64,000 bases of DNA from assembly GCF_000275845.1 (NCBI RefSeq), contig NW_006766913.1:191679-255678 (forward strand), written 5' to 3'. The position numbers and the translations under genes are program-made. Below the pieces are notes generated by a model, which saw only the letters and a program-made list of their open reading frames with translations, did no database searches and had not been told where the DNA came from. The stretch is from Dichomitus squalens LYAD-421 SS1. Taxonomy: Eukaryota; Basidiomycota; Agaricomycetes; Polyporales; Polyporaceae. Positions 23,711 to 34,818 of the stretch are shown here, in pieces; positions within the stretch are counted from its first letter, which is position 1; every line of letters begins with the position of its first letter.

Positions 23711-25799
23711 CGCGCGGTCAAGCGGTGGCAGCTGGATGTCCCTGTACGTGATCAGCATGTTGGCAGTTCGGCGGAAGCCTGTGAGACATTGCCCTGCGCA
23801 AGACGGGTGTTTTACGGCAGGTCGTGATGACAGCCGGACGGGATGTTCGAAATGAGCAACTAAGGAGCCAATGAGCATACAGCCTAGAACATAAAGACGT
23901 CGGGGCCTGAGGCTCTAAACGGGCTCCGGAGACTGCGGCTTCGTAAACGCCATATTAGCCGAACTGTAGTTTAGTAACTTCAGTTTGAGAAGTACGGTCT
24001 TGAGCCTTCCACTGATGTGGCTTACAATCCTCCGACGGCGTCGAACCGCGAAAATTGCAAAGCTGTTCTCATCTCCCTCTCCCTGGAATCGAGGAATAGA
24101 AGAGATAGCGGAGGATCGAAGGTCTATGTAAGTATTCTCACGATGTGAAACTATGGACACGAGCGACACTGCGGTAAGATGAGATCTGGGCATTGACAGA
24201 TGCAATGTATTCGAACCTGAGAACTGTTTCACTTCGGCGATGCGCTGTAACACCGGCCGTTGGTTGCTTTGGACAGGGGAGGAAGAAGGACATAACTTAG
24301 CTGACCGCACAACTTCTATCAAGGCGACGAAGGGCTGGCAGTAGCGAAGGCTTCTGTCTATTCTTCAAGGATGCGCGAGTCGAAGAAGTTGATCTTCATC
24401 CGCAAACCGCAGCAGTCAGTCGTGAGGTGAGCTTATGTAATGCATTACCACGCAGGCCGAAATCGCCGCTGCATAGGCCAGCCAAACTCTCCGAGTCCTG
24501 TCCTTGTTGGAGCACTAGTGTTGGTTCAGCAGGTCTTCTCACCGAACAGGCATCGTCGTTGCGCAGTTCGGCATGAATTGTCTGCATGCAACCCACCAGA
24601 CGTTGCTGGTGATACATAGATGCTGCTTTTCTCGGTCGTTGGTAGCGCACCGAACAGCTTTCCTAGTCTGTCAAATCTAAACAGGTAACAGCGACAGTAT
24701 CGATAATAACCGACAAGGCATTGTGAGCCTGCGGAAAACGAATGCTTCTGCCATATCTCCCATCGTATACACGCTTCCCACAGAACTACGCCTCAGCGTC
24801 GTACGCATAGGAACCTTCTGCGTAGCTCTGTTGTTCAAGTTGGCGCAGGCAGCAACCCTGCGGTCTACGGCGCAGGCATTGTACGAGTAACACTGGTGCG
24901 TGCGGTCCGTCCACTATGTGTACTCCAGGGCCGCTTTCCGACTGACCTTGTTCCCCAGACTAGTCCGTCATTTGATCGGAGAATTGGACAGTGGTCCCAT
25001 CATGACAGATACACAGATATGAAGGGACCGGAAACGCTATATGGCTTGCTATGCATGCTCATCATCATCGGCTCGTATCGACTTCCCTTTGTGATATTCC
25101 CCCTGCAAGTCCGTCGTCCCGGTACCTAGCTCATTTCCGCGACCGTTCTCGAGCCATGTCGGAGAAAGGGATGGGGGCGCTTGCGGAGCAATTCGAACGC
25201 TTCGACATATACCTGAGGGGATGCTGAAGAATAATATGGAAGGTGTGGGTGGACGATTCTGGCCGATCCTGGGTTCTTTTCAGCCACAAAATCACTCTCG
25301 GATATTCGGGAAGCAGGCGTCGTATGATCCAAGTACGACGTGGGATGTCCTCCCTAGAATCCACCCACTCACTTGTAGATCCAAGTCTGCAGCAAGGCGC
25401 ATGATGCAATGGGGTCATGGGGAGGAACCATTGGGGAGCGCGGCGAGGAGAGTCGGGCTTCCGTACCTTTCCCGCGCACCAGATCGGATCGGGTAGCAAT
25501 CGTTTGGGGACTTCCTCAACGGAGCACCTCCGTCCAATGCATTTGAGCCTGCGCAGCCTGGCGTGAGCACTCAACTGCTCAACGTTCACGTCGAAGTGTA
25601 GGTTATCGTTGTCTGTGACTCTTCTTCGCACTGATATCTACACGCTAGAGAGTGTTTTTTCTCGTAGATCTATCTTTGCTCTTGATCTAAGCGCCGTTGC
25701 AAGAACCTCATCTTCATCTCGGTAAGTTCAACGATCTCGTAGTTGAAAGAATAAGAGTGTAGGCCACAAAGCGAGCCTAACCACGCTGGTTCCAAGAAA
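23711..25799. other. Gene-poor stretch, nothing recognised
   Basis: About 2.1 kb without a supported gene. The longest open frames (for example 25131-25631, minus) show no domain or conserved splicing pattern. Confidence 0.4.
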
Positions 25800-27242
25800 A
25801 TGTCTCTCAACGACAAGTTGAACGCCGCGCTCGCATCTCGCGAAAAGCGCCTCATCCGCCGCAGGCTCCCCGACCCGTCCGCGGACGACCACCTCGTCGA
25901 CTTTTTCACCAACGACTACCTCTCGCTGTCGCATTCCCCAGACCTCAGGTCGCGCCTCCTCCGCAAACTCCACGACGCGCCGCACGTCCTCGGCTCGGGC
26001 GGGTCGCGCCTGCTCGTGAACGGACACGCGCACGCGTCCTTCGAGGCACGCCTCGCCGCTTTCTTCCGCGCCCCCGCCGCGCTCCTCTTCAACTCCGGCT
26101 TCGACGCCAACGTCGGCCTCTTCTCGAGCGTGCCCCAGCCCGGGGACGCGGTCGTGTACGACGAGCACATACATGCGTCCGTACACGACGGGATGCGCTC
26201 ATCGCGCGTGGCGGCGGGCGCGCGCGTGCCCTTCGCGCACAATTCGCCGTCCGCGCTGCGAGCGGTGCTCGAGAGACTGATCGCGTCGCATCCGCGCTTG
26301 CGCGAGGGGGAGAGCAGCGTGTTCGTAGCGGTGGAGGCACTCTACAGCATGGATGGGACGCTGGCGCCGCTGATGGACATTGTGGAGGTCGTCGAGGCGC
26401 TGCTGCCCAGAGGGAACGGCTATGTCGTCGTCGACGAGGCGCACTCCACCGGCGTATACGGACCGCAAGGCCGCGGACTGGTCGCGGCGTACGGCCTGGA
26501 GGACCGAGTGTTCGCGCGGCTGCATACCTTTGGCAAGGCCCTCGCTGGGACTGGAGGTGCGCCCCGTGTCGGTTGCCCGTGTTGCCCGTATACTCACAGA
26601 AATATGTTCTAGCTGTATTGCTGGTAACGGCGCTTGTGCGGGACTACCTGCTCAACTACGCGCGCTCGCTGATCTACACCACATCGCTGAGCTACGCGAA
26701 CATCATCGCAGCGGACTGCTCCTTCGACCTGCTCGAGGACGGCGAAGCCGACAAGGTCAGTCGATCCATCTCAATCTACGACGCTGCACTCATCTCCGCA
26801 ACCACACCTCTCTCAGCTCGCTAGAAAACTGCTCGACCTCAGCACCTACTTCCTCGCCACCCTCCGCCACCACCTCTCCACGCGCAGCGTCTCGCCCGCG
26901 CTCCTGTCTCTGCCCCCGCACCTCTTTTCTTGCGCGCAAAAGCCTGAGTTCGCAACGCCGATCATACCCGTCCTAACGCCGCACCCGCGTCCGCTCTCCG
27001 CCCACCTTCGCGTCCGCGGCCTGAACGCACGTCCGATCACGTGGCCGACCGTGCCCAAAGGCGCGGACCGTGTTCGGGTGTGCTTACATGCGCACAATAC
27101 GACAGAGGACGTAGATAGGCTGGTCGGTGCGATGGTCGAGTGGGCCGAGAGCCGGGAGCTGGCGCAAAAGGGCGTGGGCGCAGGATCTGGGAATGGGAGT
27201 GGGCAAGGGGAGGGTGTTGCCAGCGTGCAGGCGAAGTTGTGA
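25800..27242 (+). CDS. BioF-like 8-amino-7-oxononanoate synthase (alpha-oxoamine synthase)
   Basis: Exons 25800-26556, 26613-26755 and 26817-27242 give 441 residues. It is a fold-type I PLP enzyme of the alpha-oxoamine synthase group: FTNDYLSLS at the start, GSGGSRLLVNGHAHAS, LFNSGFDANVG, the PLP-contacting VVVDEAHSTGVYG, and the Schiff-base Lys in HTFGKALAGTG (about Lys246). Members condense pimeloyl-CoA (or a similar acyl thioester) with alanine; BioF makes the biotin precursor KAPA. At 441 residues it is longer than bacterial BioF (about 385), mainly through a Gly-rich C-terminal tail. No bioA/bioD gene is nearby, so another acyl substrate is possible. It is convergent with pop5, with 94 nt between the stops. 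Confidence 0.88.
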
Positions 27243-27336
27243 AAATATCCTGTTGAGACAAAGGAAGCTGATGAAACACAGGCCATCTATGATTGTCCTC
27301 GAGCGGTGAAGCATACTTACAGACGGAGTGAGAGAG

Positions 27337-28052
27337 CTAGTCTTGCAGAGCTTCGATTTCCTGAGTGCTCGTCTGTAGGAACTCCTCATAGGAGTCCTGG
27401 TAGCCGGCTGTATGGACGCGTCGTAAGCCACGAGAGATATTGAGTCCCTAGACAGCCAGACTTGCCTGGTGTCTTCGCGCGGGCGCGGTATCTCGCAACG
27501 ACTTCTCGGTTGTGGCGGATGGCTGCTAGCTGGGCTTGCTTGATGGTTCCTATATGCTATACTTCAGCCTCCCAGATGCTGCAATTGGCACAAGACTGAT
27601 ATACCAGAGACGTGGACGACGTGCGGGATGTATTTGCGCCCGTCGATCGTGGTCATGAGCGTCACGCTGGCCCAAGCGATCTTATGCGGGTCCCGGGCGA
27701 CACGGATGATGCACAGATGTGTCCGAGGGGAGAAATACTTGACTTAAAAAGACCGGGTCAGCGACGGCTGTTTGGGCGAGTACATCAATAGAGGATCGGG
27801 AGTCAGGACGCACTAGTCAGGGAGGAGCCGACGGCGCCCCAGCCGGTGTCGCCGAAGTGGGTGATGACGCTCTGCTTGAGCGCAGCCCAAATGTGCTTGC
27901 TCGTGATGTTCTCTTCTTGCGCTCGTGCTACATGTCCGGGTACTGAGGTGGAGACGGGGAGAAACTCGACGAGGAGCCAACGGTTCTATTTTCATTAGTG
28001 AGAGCTTTTCTTTACAGGAAATTGGCATGTCGCTTACCTTGAACCTGACCAT
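27337..28052 (-). CDS. POP5: Ribonuclease P/MRP subunit Pop5
   Basis: Exons, complement of 28038-28052, 27814-27985, 27605-27742, 27466-27549 and 27337-27407, give 159 residues. The Rpp14/Pop5 family signature is complete: MVRFKNRWLLVEF, ITSKHIWAALKQSVITHFGD, GWGAVGSSLTIKYFSP, THLCIIRVARD, and GRKYIPHVVHVSGTIKQAQ. Pop5 is a core protein of RNase P (tRNA 5' processing) and RNase MRP (rRNA processing) in the nucleus. The first exon is only 15 nt. The last intron (27408-27465) has a GC donor (CAG|GCAAGT...CAG): splicing there gives the C-terminus AGYQDSYEEFLQTSTQEI, while reading through gives an unrelated tail. Length is normal for the family. Confidence 0.9.
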
Positions 28053-28615
28053 CTGCGTGGCAGAGCACCTTGTTGTGATGTGGGCTGCCTGAGATTGCGA
28101 CTGGCGTTCCTAGTATTGTCCGGAGAGCTGAACGGCCGTGGATGAAGTTGCTCAATACTATTGCTAATGTAGAGCTCCCCGGCTCGAGCCGGGAGCTTCG
28201 AGCTGAGCGCCCATCGGCAAACGCCGGTGGCGGGAGGTCGAAATCGACCGTATACTCATTTTTTGCTCGTGACTGTCAACAACAAATTATCAAACTCTTG
28301 CTTGGTTGGGCCTGTGTCTACATCATATGGTAGCCATACCCCATAGTCTGGATGAAGGATGCCTTGCGGCAGTGCTGGCTCTGTGGCCAGAGAGGGATGC
28401 CGCCAAGGCTCGCTGCCTGGCACCAAAGTGTGCTACACTCGTCTGTGAGTACTCTCATTGTGCTGAGGTTCTTGGGATAGTGCCTATTTGAGCTGACAGA
28501 AACTTATCACCACTCTCACGCATAGGAGCGCCGGCGTGGAAGCCTTCCTAGACGCATGGCGCACTACGACGAAACTTGCTCGTCAGAAGGTCTCCTCCTT
28601 TGATCACATTTACTC
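28053..28615. other. Intergenic with a 16-nt perfect palindrome
   Basis: CCCGGCTCGAGCCGGG lies at about 28178-28193. Flanking agctc/gagct extends the symmetry apart from one extra C. No gene was seen. Confidence 0.5.
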
Positions 28616-30020
28616 ATGTTTATGTCTTCGCAATTTCTGCTTCCATTGGAGGTGATAGAGCACATCGTCGACCAATGTGCTTATTATCACCCATTGTTGC
28701 ATAGCTTGTCCTTGACATGCCGCGACTTGTCGCTCCGCACTCGCCGCTACCTCCTTCGCAATGTAATGATCAAGGACTTGCCATCCCTCTACGCACTTTA
28801 CAGCTATTTGGACATCAGACGACACCTACGCCCTACGCGCACTAGTACACGCCATCACTTTCAGACAGGATCCCGAATCAGCGTCAGAATCATGGAGAAA
28901 CCTACGAGGGGTTGTTCCTGCGACGCTGTTCAGCCAGCTTCCCAATCACTGCAAGTGGGTCGTCAAATTGCTTGGGCATGACACTAGTGTGTCGACCCTC
29001 GTTACATCTCCTAACAGTAACTTGCTTGCCACTGGATGTGAAGATGGGACCACTATCCTCTGGGATAATCGGGAGAACCGCATCGTGCGCCAATGGGCGG
29101 TCGGTGCTCCCATCGCATTCCTCGAATTCTCCTCTGACAGCAAGCGGATCGCGAGCCCCCGAATCAGTGCCGTCGATCACGAAGTCGCCATACGGAGCGT
29201 CGCGGAGTGCAGCCTGCTTGCTCTGCTGTCTGGCCACATAATGCCGGTCACCACCTGTGCATGGTTCCCGGATGACATCAAGATCGCATCCGTCTCCGCA
29301 GAGACTATTGCGTCTGGGACGCAGGCACCTACGAGCAGGTGTATCTGATAGAAGATTCCTTCGGGATCCCCAGCTGCGCCTATGTCCAGTTCTCTCCCGA
29401 TGGTCGCTGGCTTCAGGTCGCATCCCCGGATCCTCGGGTAACCATTTGTCGTGTATGGGAGGCGGATACCGGCAAACCGTACAGAGTATTCGGCCACAAA
29501 CACCTCGTCACTACTGCCACCTTCGATCCCACGAGCAGACTGATTGCAACGGCTTCATAGCAGGGATGTGTTTTCTTGTGGAAGATAAAAACGATGGAGT
29601 GGCTCGAAGCTTTTCAATAACAGGATCAGATTCACCCTTGCTCACGCTTGGCAACCATCGCGTTTTTGCAGGACGGGATGCAGGTTTCCCTTCCGTGGAT
29701 TGTCCTCTCGACAATCATGGTCCAAATCTGGGACCCTTCGGGTGGAGACCGACTCTTGTCGCTTGAGGGACACAGGGCCTCCGTGCTCTCATTTGAGTTC
29801 TCTCCGACGCGACATACATTGCATCCGGCTCTAGCGACAGGAGTCTGCGGCTATGAGGACTCCGCGACGGTCTGTGCGTTGCGACGTTCGTTGAGCACGA
29901 CTTCGGGATTGGGCACGTCGTCTTCTCTCCGGACGCTGAGGCGTTGTGCTCTGGCGGGTGGGATGGGTCAGTTGTCATTCGTCGTCTCCGCAGTCTCATC
30001 GCTCGTTGAAATGCGTGATG
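28616..30020 (+). pseudogene. F-box/WD40 protein pseudogene
   Basis: The N-terminal part (28616-28825) encodes an F-box-like segment (LPLEVIEHIVDQCAYYHPLL). A one-base frame change near 28828 is needed to continue into DDTYALRALVHAITF and WVVKLLGHDTSVSTL. WD40-type repeats follow (LLATGCEDGTTILWD, IASVSAET, FSPDGRWLQVAS, VQIWDPSGGDRLLSLEGH, YIASGSSDRSLRL), but in several frames. One WD core Trp is replaced by TGA near 29871. Several independent frameshifts and a nonsense codon make a functional product unlikely. Confidence 0.7.
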
Positions 30021-30372
30021 CTTGGTGATGATCCTGTAACTAACAATGGCTCTCTCTTGTGCTCTAGTCCGTCAAATACGCAACAAGACTCCCTGCGCCA
30101 ACGCTTTTGTCAATATGAATACAGTGTATCCTACTTATGTGAATTATAGCAGTGTGATGTACAGTATACAATAAGGGTATGTCCTGAGCAGAGTTCACAA
30201 ATAGGGCTACAATTGGTATCGACGGAACTAAAGAACGGTGAATCGGGTAGAATGTGCTACAAGGCAATGCCTACCAGCTCGTAGGCTAGAGCGGCTTGAT
30301 TCCCTTCGATGATAGCTACCGTCTGCAGGGAGGTAAAATTGTGAATTGTTGAGGGCGTGGAAGCAATCGTCA
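30021..30372. other. Intergenic, no feature seen
   Basis: Short convergent spacer between the WD40 pseudogene and the DUF6534 gene. Confidence 0.4.
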
Positions 30373-32458
30373 TTATCTTACTTCAGTGGATGTATTGCTC
30401 TGTCCTTGCAACTCGAATATCGTCGCCTCCCGCCTAGTTGCCAATGTCGTACTCAGCCCAGTTTCGCTGGAGGACTTAGTGCCCGGAACATATTGCAGAG
30501 AGCTCCGAGCGTTCAGCCTAGGAATATCCAGTCAGCGGAGATTCCCTTGACCCATGTTAATAGAGCACGTACGCTGCGAGTAGAGAGTTGGCATACACTG
30601 TGCTTCTATGTCAGTACTCCAGTCCGTGAGTTCCGTGGGATATTCCCGCTCACATTTTGTAGCAACGATGCCGAAAGCTACATATATCAATTTACTGGGA
30701 AGGAGCACTGACTAAAGGCGGAGAAACAAGATCAGCGAACAGTTTTATCGTATTGTGCTGTGCGCGTAAGCTCACAAAGACCAAGGACAGAAGATTGACC
30801 ACACTGAGAGAGCGGGGAATCACAATCGTATTTTGTTCAGTATGAAGCAAACATGAATATATATCGTCGTACCTCGTTAACAAGCCTATGGAAATGTGTG
30901 TAAACCGACGAAGCAGATAGAAGAGGAGATAGTAGAAAGACCTACCAGTATTGATAGTGTATTTGATCAGCCTGTCCATAATCTGATCCAGTCTGGAATG
31001 AAGGAATGGATGTGCGATCAATACTGCAAGTCATGTCAAGCAATCGCATGACGCACCGCTCCACACCTGTATGTTTGGAGCGCAACAAGTTGACAAGAAC
31101 GCCCGTGAGCAGAGCATCTGCCGCGCACGCTAGTGCTGCTCCTGCCGAGACGAGCCACTGTCAAAAGAAATGGCTTGTTACCTCTATGGGTCGGGTAGGA
31201 TGGAAATGCGACATACCGTATAACGTTGAAAGTCGGAGAAGCTTGGGAATGTGAACCTACACAGTACATGTACCATAAGACGAGATCCAAATGTGTTTTT
31301 GCTCGCAGGACCTACGCTTTTACAGTTGCAGCTTCGCCGCTATGAAAGGAGTGTACTATGCAATGGCGTAGATGCACTCACCGAAAAAGAAGCCTGCAGT
31401 GAAAAGCCACAAATCTCAGCCAAATTGTCATGCATAGCTTTGAACAACCGACCGAGCTCCCCAGCCAGCAAAATCATCTGAAGAGGGAAAGATTTAGTAT
31501 GATCGCGTTGATGCATCGAGAATACTTACGGCGATTGTGACAAGAACACGATATCGGCGTCCACCAACTGTATAGTGAAAGTTCAGATCGTCTTCTGACT
31601 ATGAGTATCACAATGTGGCTTACGCAGGAACACGCGTGCGGCAAAGAAACTTTGAGAGGAAAACGCGTCAGTTACATCATACCAAAGAAGCACATTCGGC
31701 GCGAGTGCGAACCTTTGCGCGCTGATTATTATTATTCCCTGTATGATTGGTTTGGATCAACCTCGTGTTATCGAGGAAGGCGAAGCGAAGCTTACGGATA
31801 TTGCACTCAAGAGCTGAGGTACGTGCCTATGAGCATACGTAACTCGACGTGGGCGAGAGAAAGATCGCTCACATCGATAGACCTGGAATGACTGATGTCA
31901 GAATATATCCAGGCAATGAGAGATGTGATAGACATACCAGACTCCGGAAAGAAGAGCCTCGCCGTTGCTATACTTTGTAACAAGATAATGATAGCTATCC
32001 CGCCCTCAGCCGCATGGTACGAACATCCCAGCAGGCGACCTACCAGATATGCATGCTGGAGACAACGTGAAAAGTTTCGAATACGCTAGTTGACCCGCAA
32101 GACGTTAGAGAGTAAGCTGAATAACCCAAGCAAGATTGAGCTTACAGAATAGCCGAGACCTGCTCAAGGATATTGTTCTATCAGGTAACGACCTGTGACT
32201 GGAGCAGTAGTTACGTACCAATACTTTGATCCAGGAGCTGTCGTTACGGTATGTTCCGAAGTACCGATAACATTGATGGACGACCATGCCATACAATCTA
32301 GGGATTGTGTTCAGACATACAATGGCATCTGGCGAGTCAAGTGGCGCCTACGTAAGGCCAAGGGAGGTGCCAATGAGGACAGCTCCGAAGGTACTGTCAA
32401 GGCGTACTGGGGGAGGGCATCCTAGAGGAGACCGGATCGAGGGCAAAGTCGGAGCCAT
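30373..32458 (-). CDS. DUF6534 family multi-pass membrane protein
   Basis: On the minus strand, confident exons include 32352-32458 (start, MAPTLPSIR), 32219-32297, 32146-32159, a fourth exon beginning near 32090, and later ones. The product has the DUF6534 order: DSTFGAVLIGTSLGLTLYGM, HQCYRYFGTYRNDSSWIKVL, ETFHVVSSMHIW, YHYLVTKYSNGEALLSGVW, SSQSFFAARVFL, WLVSAGAALACAADALLTGV, LDQIMDRLIKYTINTG and ANSLLAALNARSSLQYV, with stop at 30373-30375. The family is predicted to span the membrane several times and has no assigned function. Middle exon borders (31300-31900) are partly uncertain. A 14-nt exon (32146-32159) is shared in size and position with the paralog at 43590-45832. Confidence 0.75.
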
Positions 32459-33838
32459 AGTGTAGCTAGCGCAGTGCCAAAGCTTCTCAAATCCTACCAG
32501 GTGGTAGAGGGGTGCCCATAGATTTATACCCGCGCCGCATCTTCTCTAGTACCTGTCGCTAGCAAGTTTAGCGCCAAGATTTTGACGGTCGTAATGGATC
32601 GACTCAGCAGTGAGATTCGAAAGCGTAGACGATCGGAGAAATGCCAGATGCCGACAGTGGTAGAAAGAACATGTGCAGGAGATGCGCAAGAACATCTCAG
32701 TCGCCCCAGGTCCGGGCGATGCTGTTCGTCACTACTCATGACATGATTGGACACGCGATCCCGTCGATCATGGGAGGGAACGCTTTGGAACCCTGGGATG
32801 CCTGTGGTACCAAAGTGGCTTTGTTGTATTCGTAAGATGCTGTTCTTCTTATTCTCGTGGGGTCCAGATCTTCCAACGCAGGTTGATGTGTGCGCGGAAT
32901 GGGAGCTACTTAGATAGAAGAAGGATCAGCTCCTACATCAAGAAGGAGAAGGCGACGCATACGTGATACTAAGGTCCCCAAGGGAACTGCCACATTCGCG
33001 CAGGCAGTACGTAGGACAGATGGTATGAGTTATGCTATGAGCACACCCAGAACTTGTAGAGATTCGGATCCAGTGGTGGTCAAGGCTGGTCGTTGGTGAA
33101 CTGCCCGGGTAGACTGAGGTACAGCCCACCCCGTCCTGCTTGACGTATTGTGAATGCTACGCAAAGGCCATTGACAAGAACCTCTATTGGTATGAAGAAG
33201 AGCGCATTTTGCAGCTGTGGTGCGATTTGAGACTTGGGGTAGGGTAGATTCATGTCCAAGCTGGCGACGCGGTCCCATGAAGGAACTATTTGGCACCGCC
33301 TCTCAGGGGTAGGCGCCCATACATGGGGTCGGTGTTGCCACGTATCACCATGACATTACTTAGCTTGTAGCATAGGTGCCGACCTTTGCAGTGCAGTGTA
33401 GATCGCTTTGAGACTATTGTTAGTCTTCATGAACATCGTCCTAGTTGTCAAAGCAGGTTTCCTTCTGCGATCACACTACGTCTAAGCAATGCTGATCAAC
33501 ACAGGGACTCATGTCAGACCACAGATCGCAGTATTACAACGATGCTCCAAGCGTCGCTCTATGCATGAGAATGAGCGGCAGAAAACGACAGAAAATATTC
33601 ACTTTAGTGAGGCCAATTCTAGAGGGGGCAGTGAGCGACATTTATGGAAATAATGCGGTGAGTCCATCCCAAAAGTCCAGAATGATGCAGCAGAACAAAA
33701 TGCGTGTGGATGCACTACAAAAGGGTAGCATGAGTTACATAGTGAGGGTGTCATACCCGCAAGCAGGATATAGAGTGCGAACGAACGAAATGACGTGACA
33801 GAGCGTCATCGAGAGAAGCAACCATAAAGTCATTAGAA
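32459..33838. other. Intergenic, no gene recognised
   Basis: About 1.4 kb. Scattered short open frames only, with no family signature on either strand. Confidence 0.4.
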
Positions 33839-34818
33839 TCAGCGCGGGAAAGTCCCATCCGGCCCTGGCGTGGGTGGAAACATGGGGTCATCGAGGTCCG
33901 TGTGCTGGAGGAACTGGTCAATCAGCTCCCGCCAGTCCGACTGCGAGCTAGAATCGTCCCAGTAGTCGGAAGACTTGTGGTCAGCGACCAGCGGCGTGTG
34001 GAGGGGTTCCAGCCCGCCCCCGTTCATCCACCTGTCAACACTGTCTCCGTCTCCGAATCTCTGCACGACGATGGTGGGCGTGATAGGGGAGAGGAATGAC
34101 TGGGGAGATAGAGGCGTGGACCCTGACAGTTGCCGCGAGCTGAACGTGGTGGTCGCGTAAGATGGACTTTCGACTGGGGATGCCGTGAAGGAGAACAGGG
34201 AGTCGAACGGGCTCTCTTCGTCGGACGACATAGGGTCGATGTCGAGGAACTTCAGGCAGTACCGCCGCGGCTTGCGCGAGGCGATCTGTTCCGGGAGGTT
34301 GAACAATGGATCCTGTTCCACATCGGCGTCGCTACACGGTGTCCGATGCGATCAGTATATGGTGATCACGGTGGAGGCTCAGATGCGACGTACTGGGGCA
34401 GAGACATCTGTGGAGGTGAGGTGCGGATCATGATTGTGCTGGGGCCCGCCTTGCTCTTCCAGACGTCAGCGAAGTGTGCTCGCCTCGCGCTCTTTGCAGA
34501 CGTCACACTAGTAGCAGATGCGGGCGAGCACGCCGAGCGTGGTCCGTGGGGGCGGCGTGACGGCCGGTCAGGTGAGTGCATGTTCGTGTTGATCCTCGCA
34601 AGCATGATGGCTGGTCGTGGTCGTGTAGCAGTCGGATCGCGGGCGGGGTAGGGAAGCGGGAAGTGATAGGGAGTGAAATTCGGATGCAAGCTAAGGGACC
34701 GCCTGTGTCTGGGGGATGGTGACCTTACGACGGGAGGTTGACCTTTTGAAAGAGCACTCTGCGCGCCCGGGGACTCGAGATTGGCAGGTGTAGATGACGG
34801 CGATATCAGAGAAGTCAT
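33839..34818 (-). CDS. Hypothetical Ser/Pro-rich protein
   Basis: Two exons, complement of 34394-34818 and 33839-34331, give 305 residues. The start MTSLISPSSTP follows a good context (CCACCATGA). I chose the GTACGT donor (62-nt intron) over a later GTGATC donor that would leave only 38 nt; both keep the frame. The N-terminal half is Ser/Pro/Arg-rich and probably disordered, with RAHFADVWKSKAGPSTI. The second half has SRKPRRYCLKFLDIDPMSS, acidic Ser patches and a terminal stretch with DWRELIDQFLQ. I do not recognise a domain. It may be a regulatory protein, but that is only inferred from composition. Confidence 0.65.

Noticed and set aside
25131..25631. 166-codon minus-strand frame
   Set aside because: No start context, domain or splice pattern; composition not gene-like.
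34332..34369. 38-nt intron (GTGATC donor) in the hypothetical gene
   Set aside because: A stronger GTACGT donor gives a normal 62-nt intron in the same phase.
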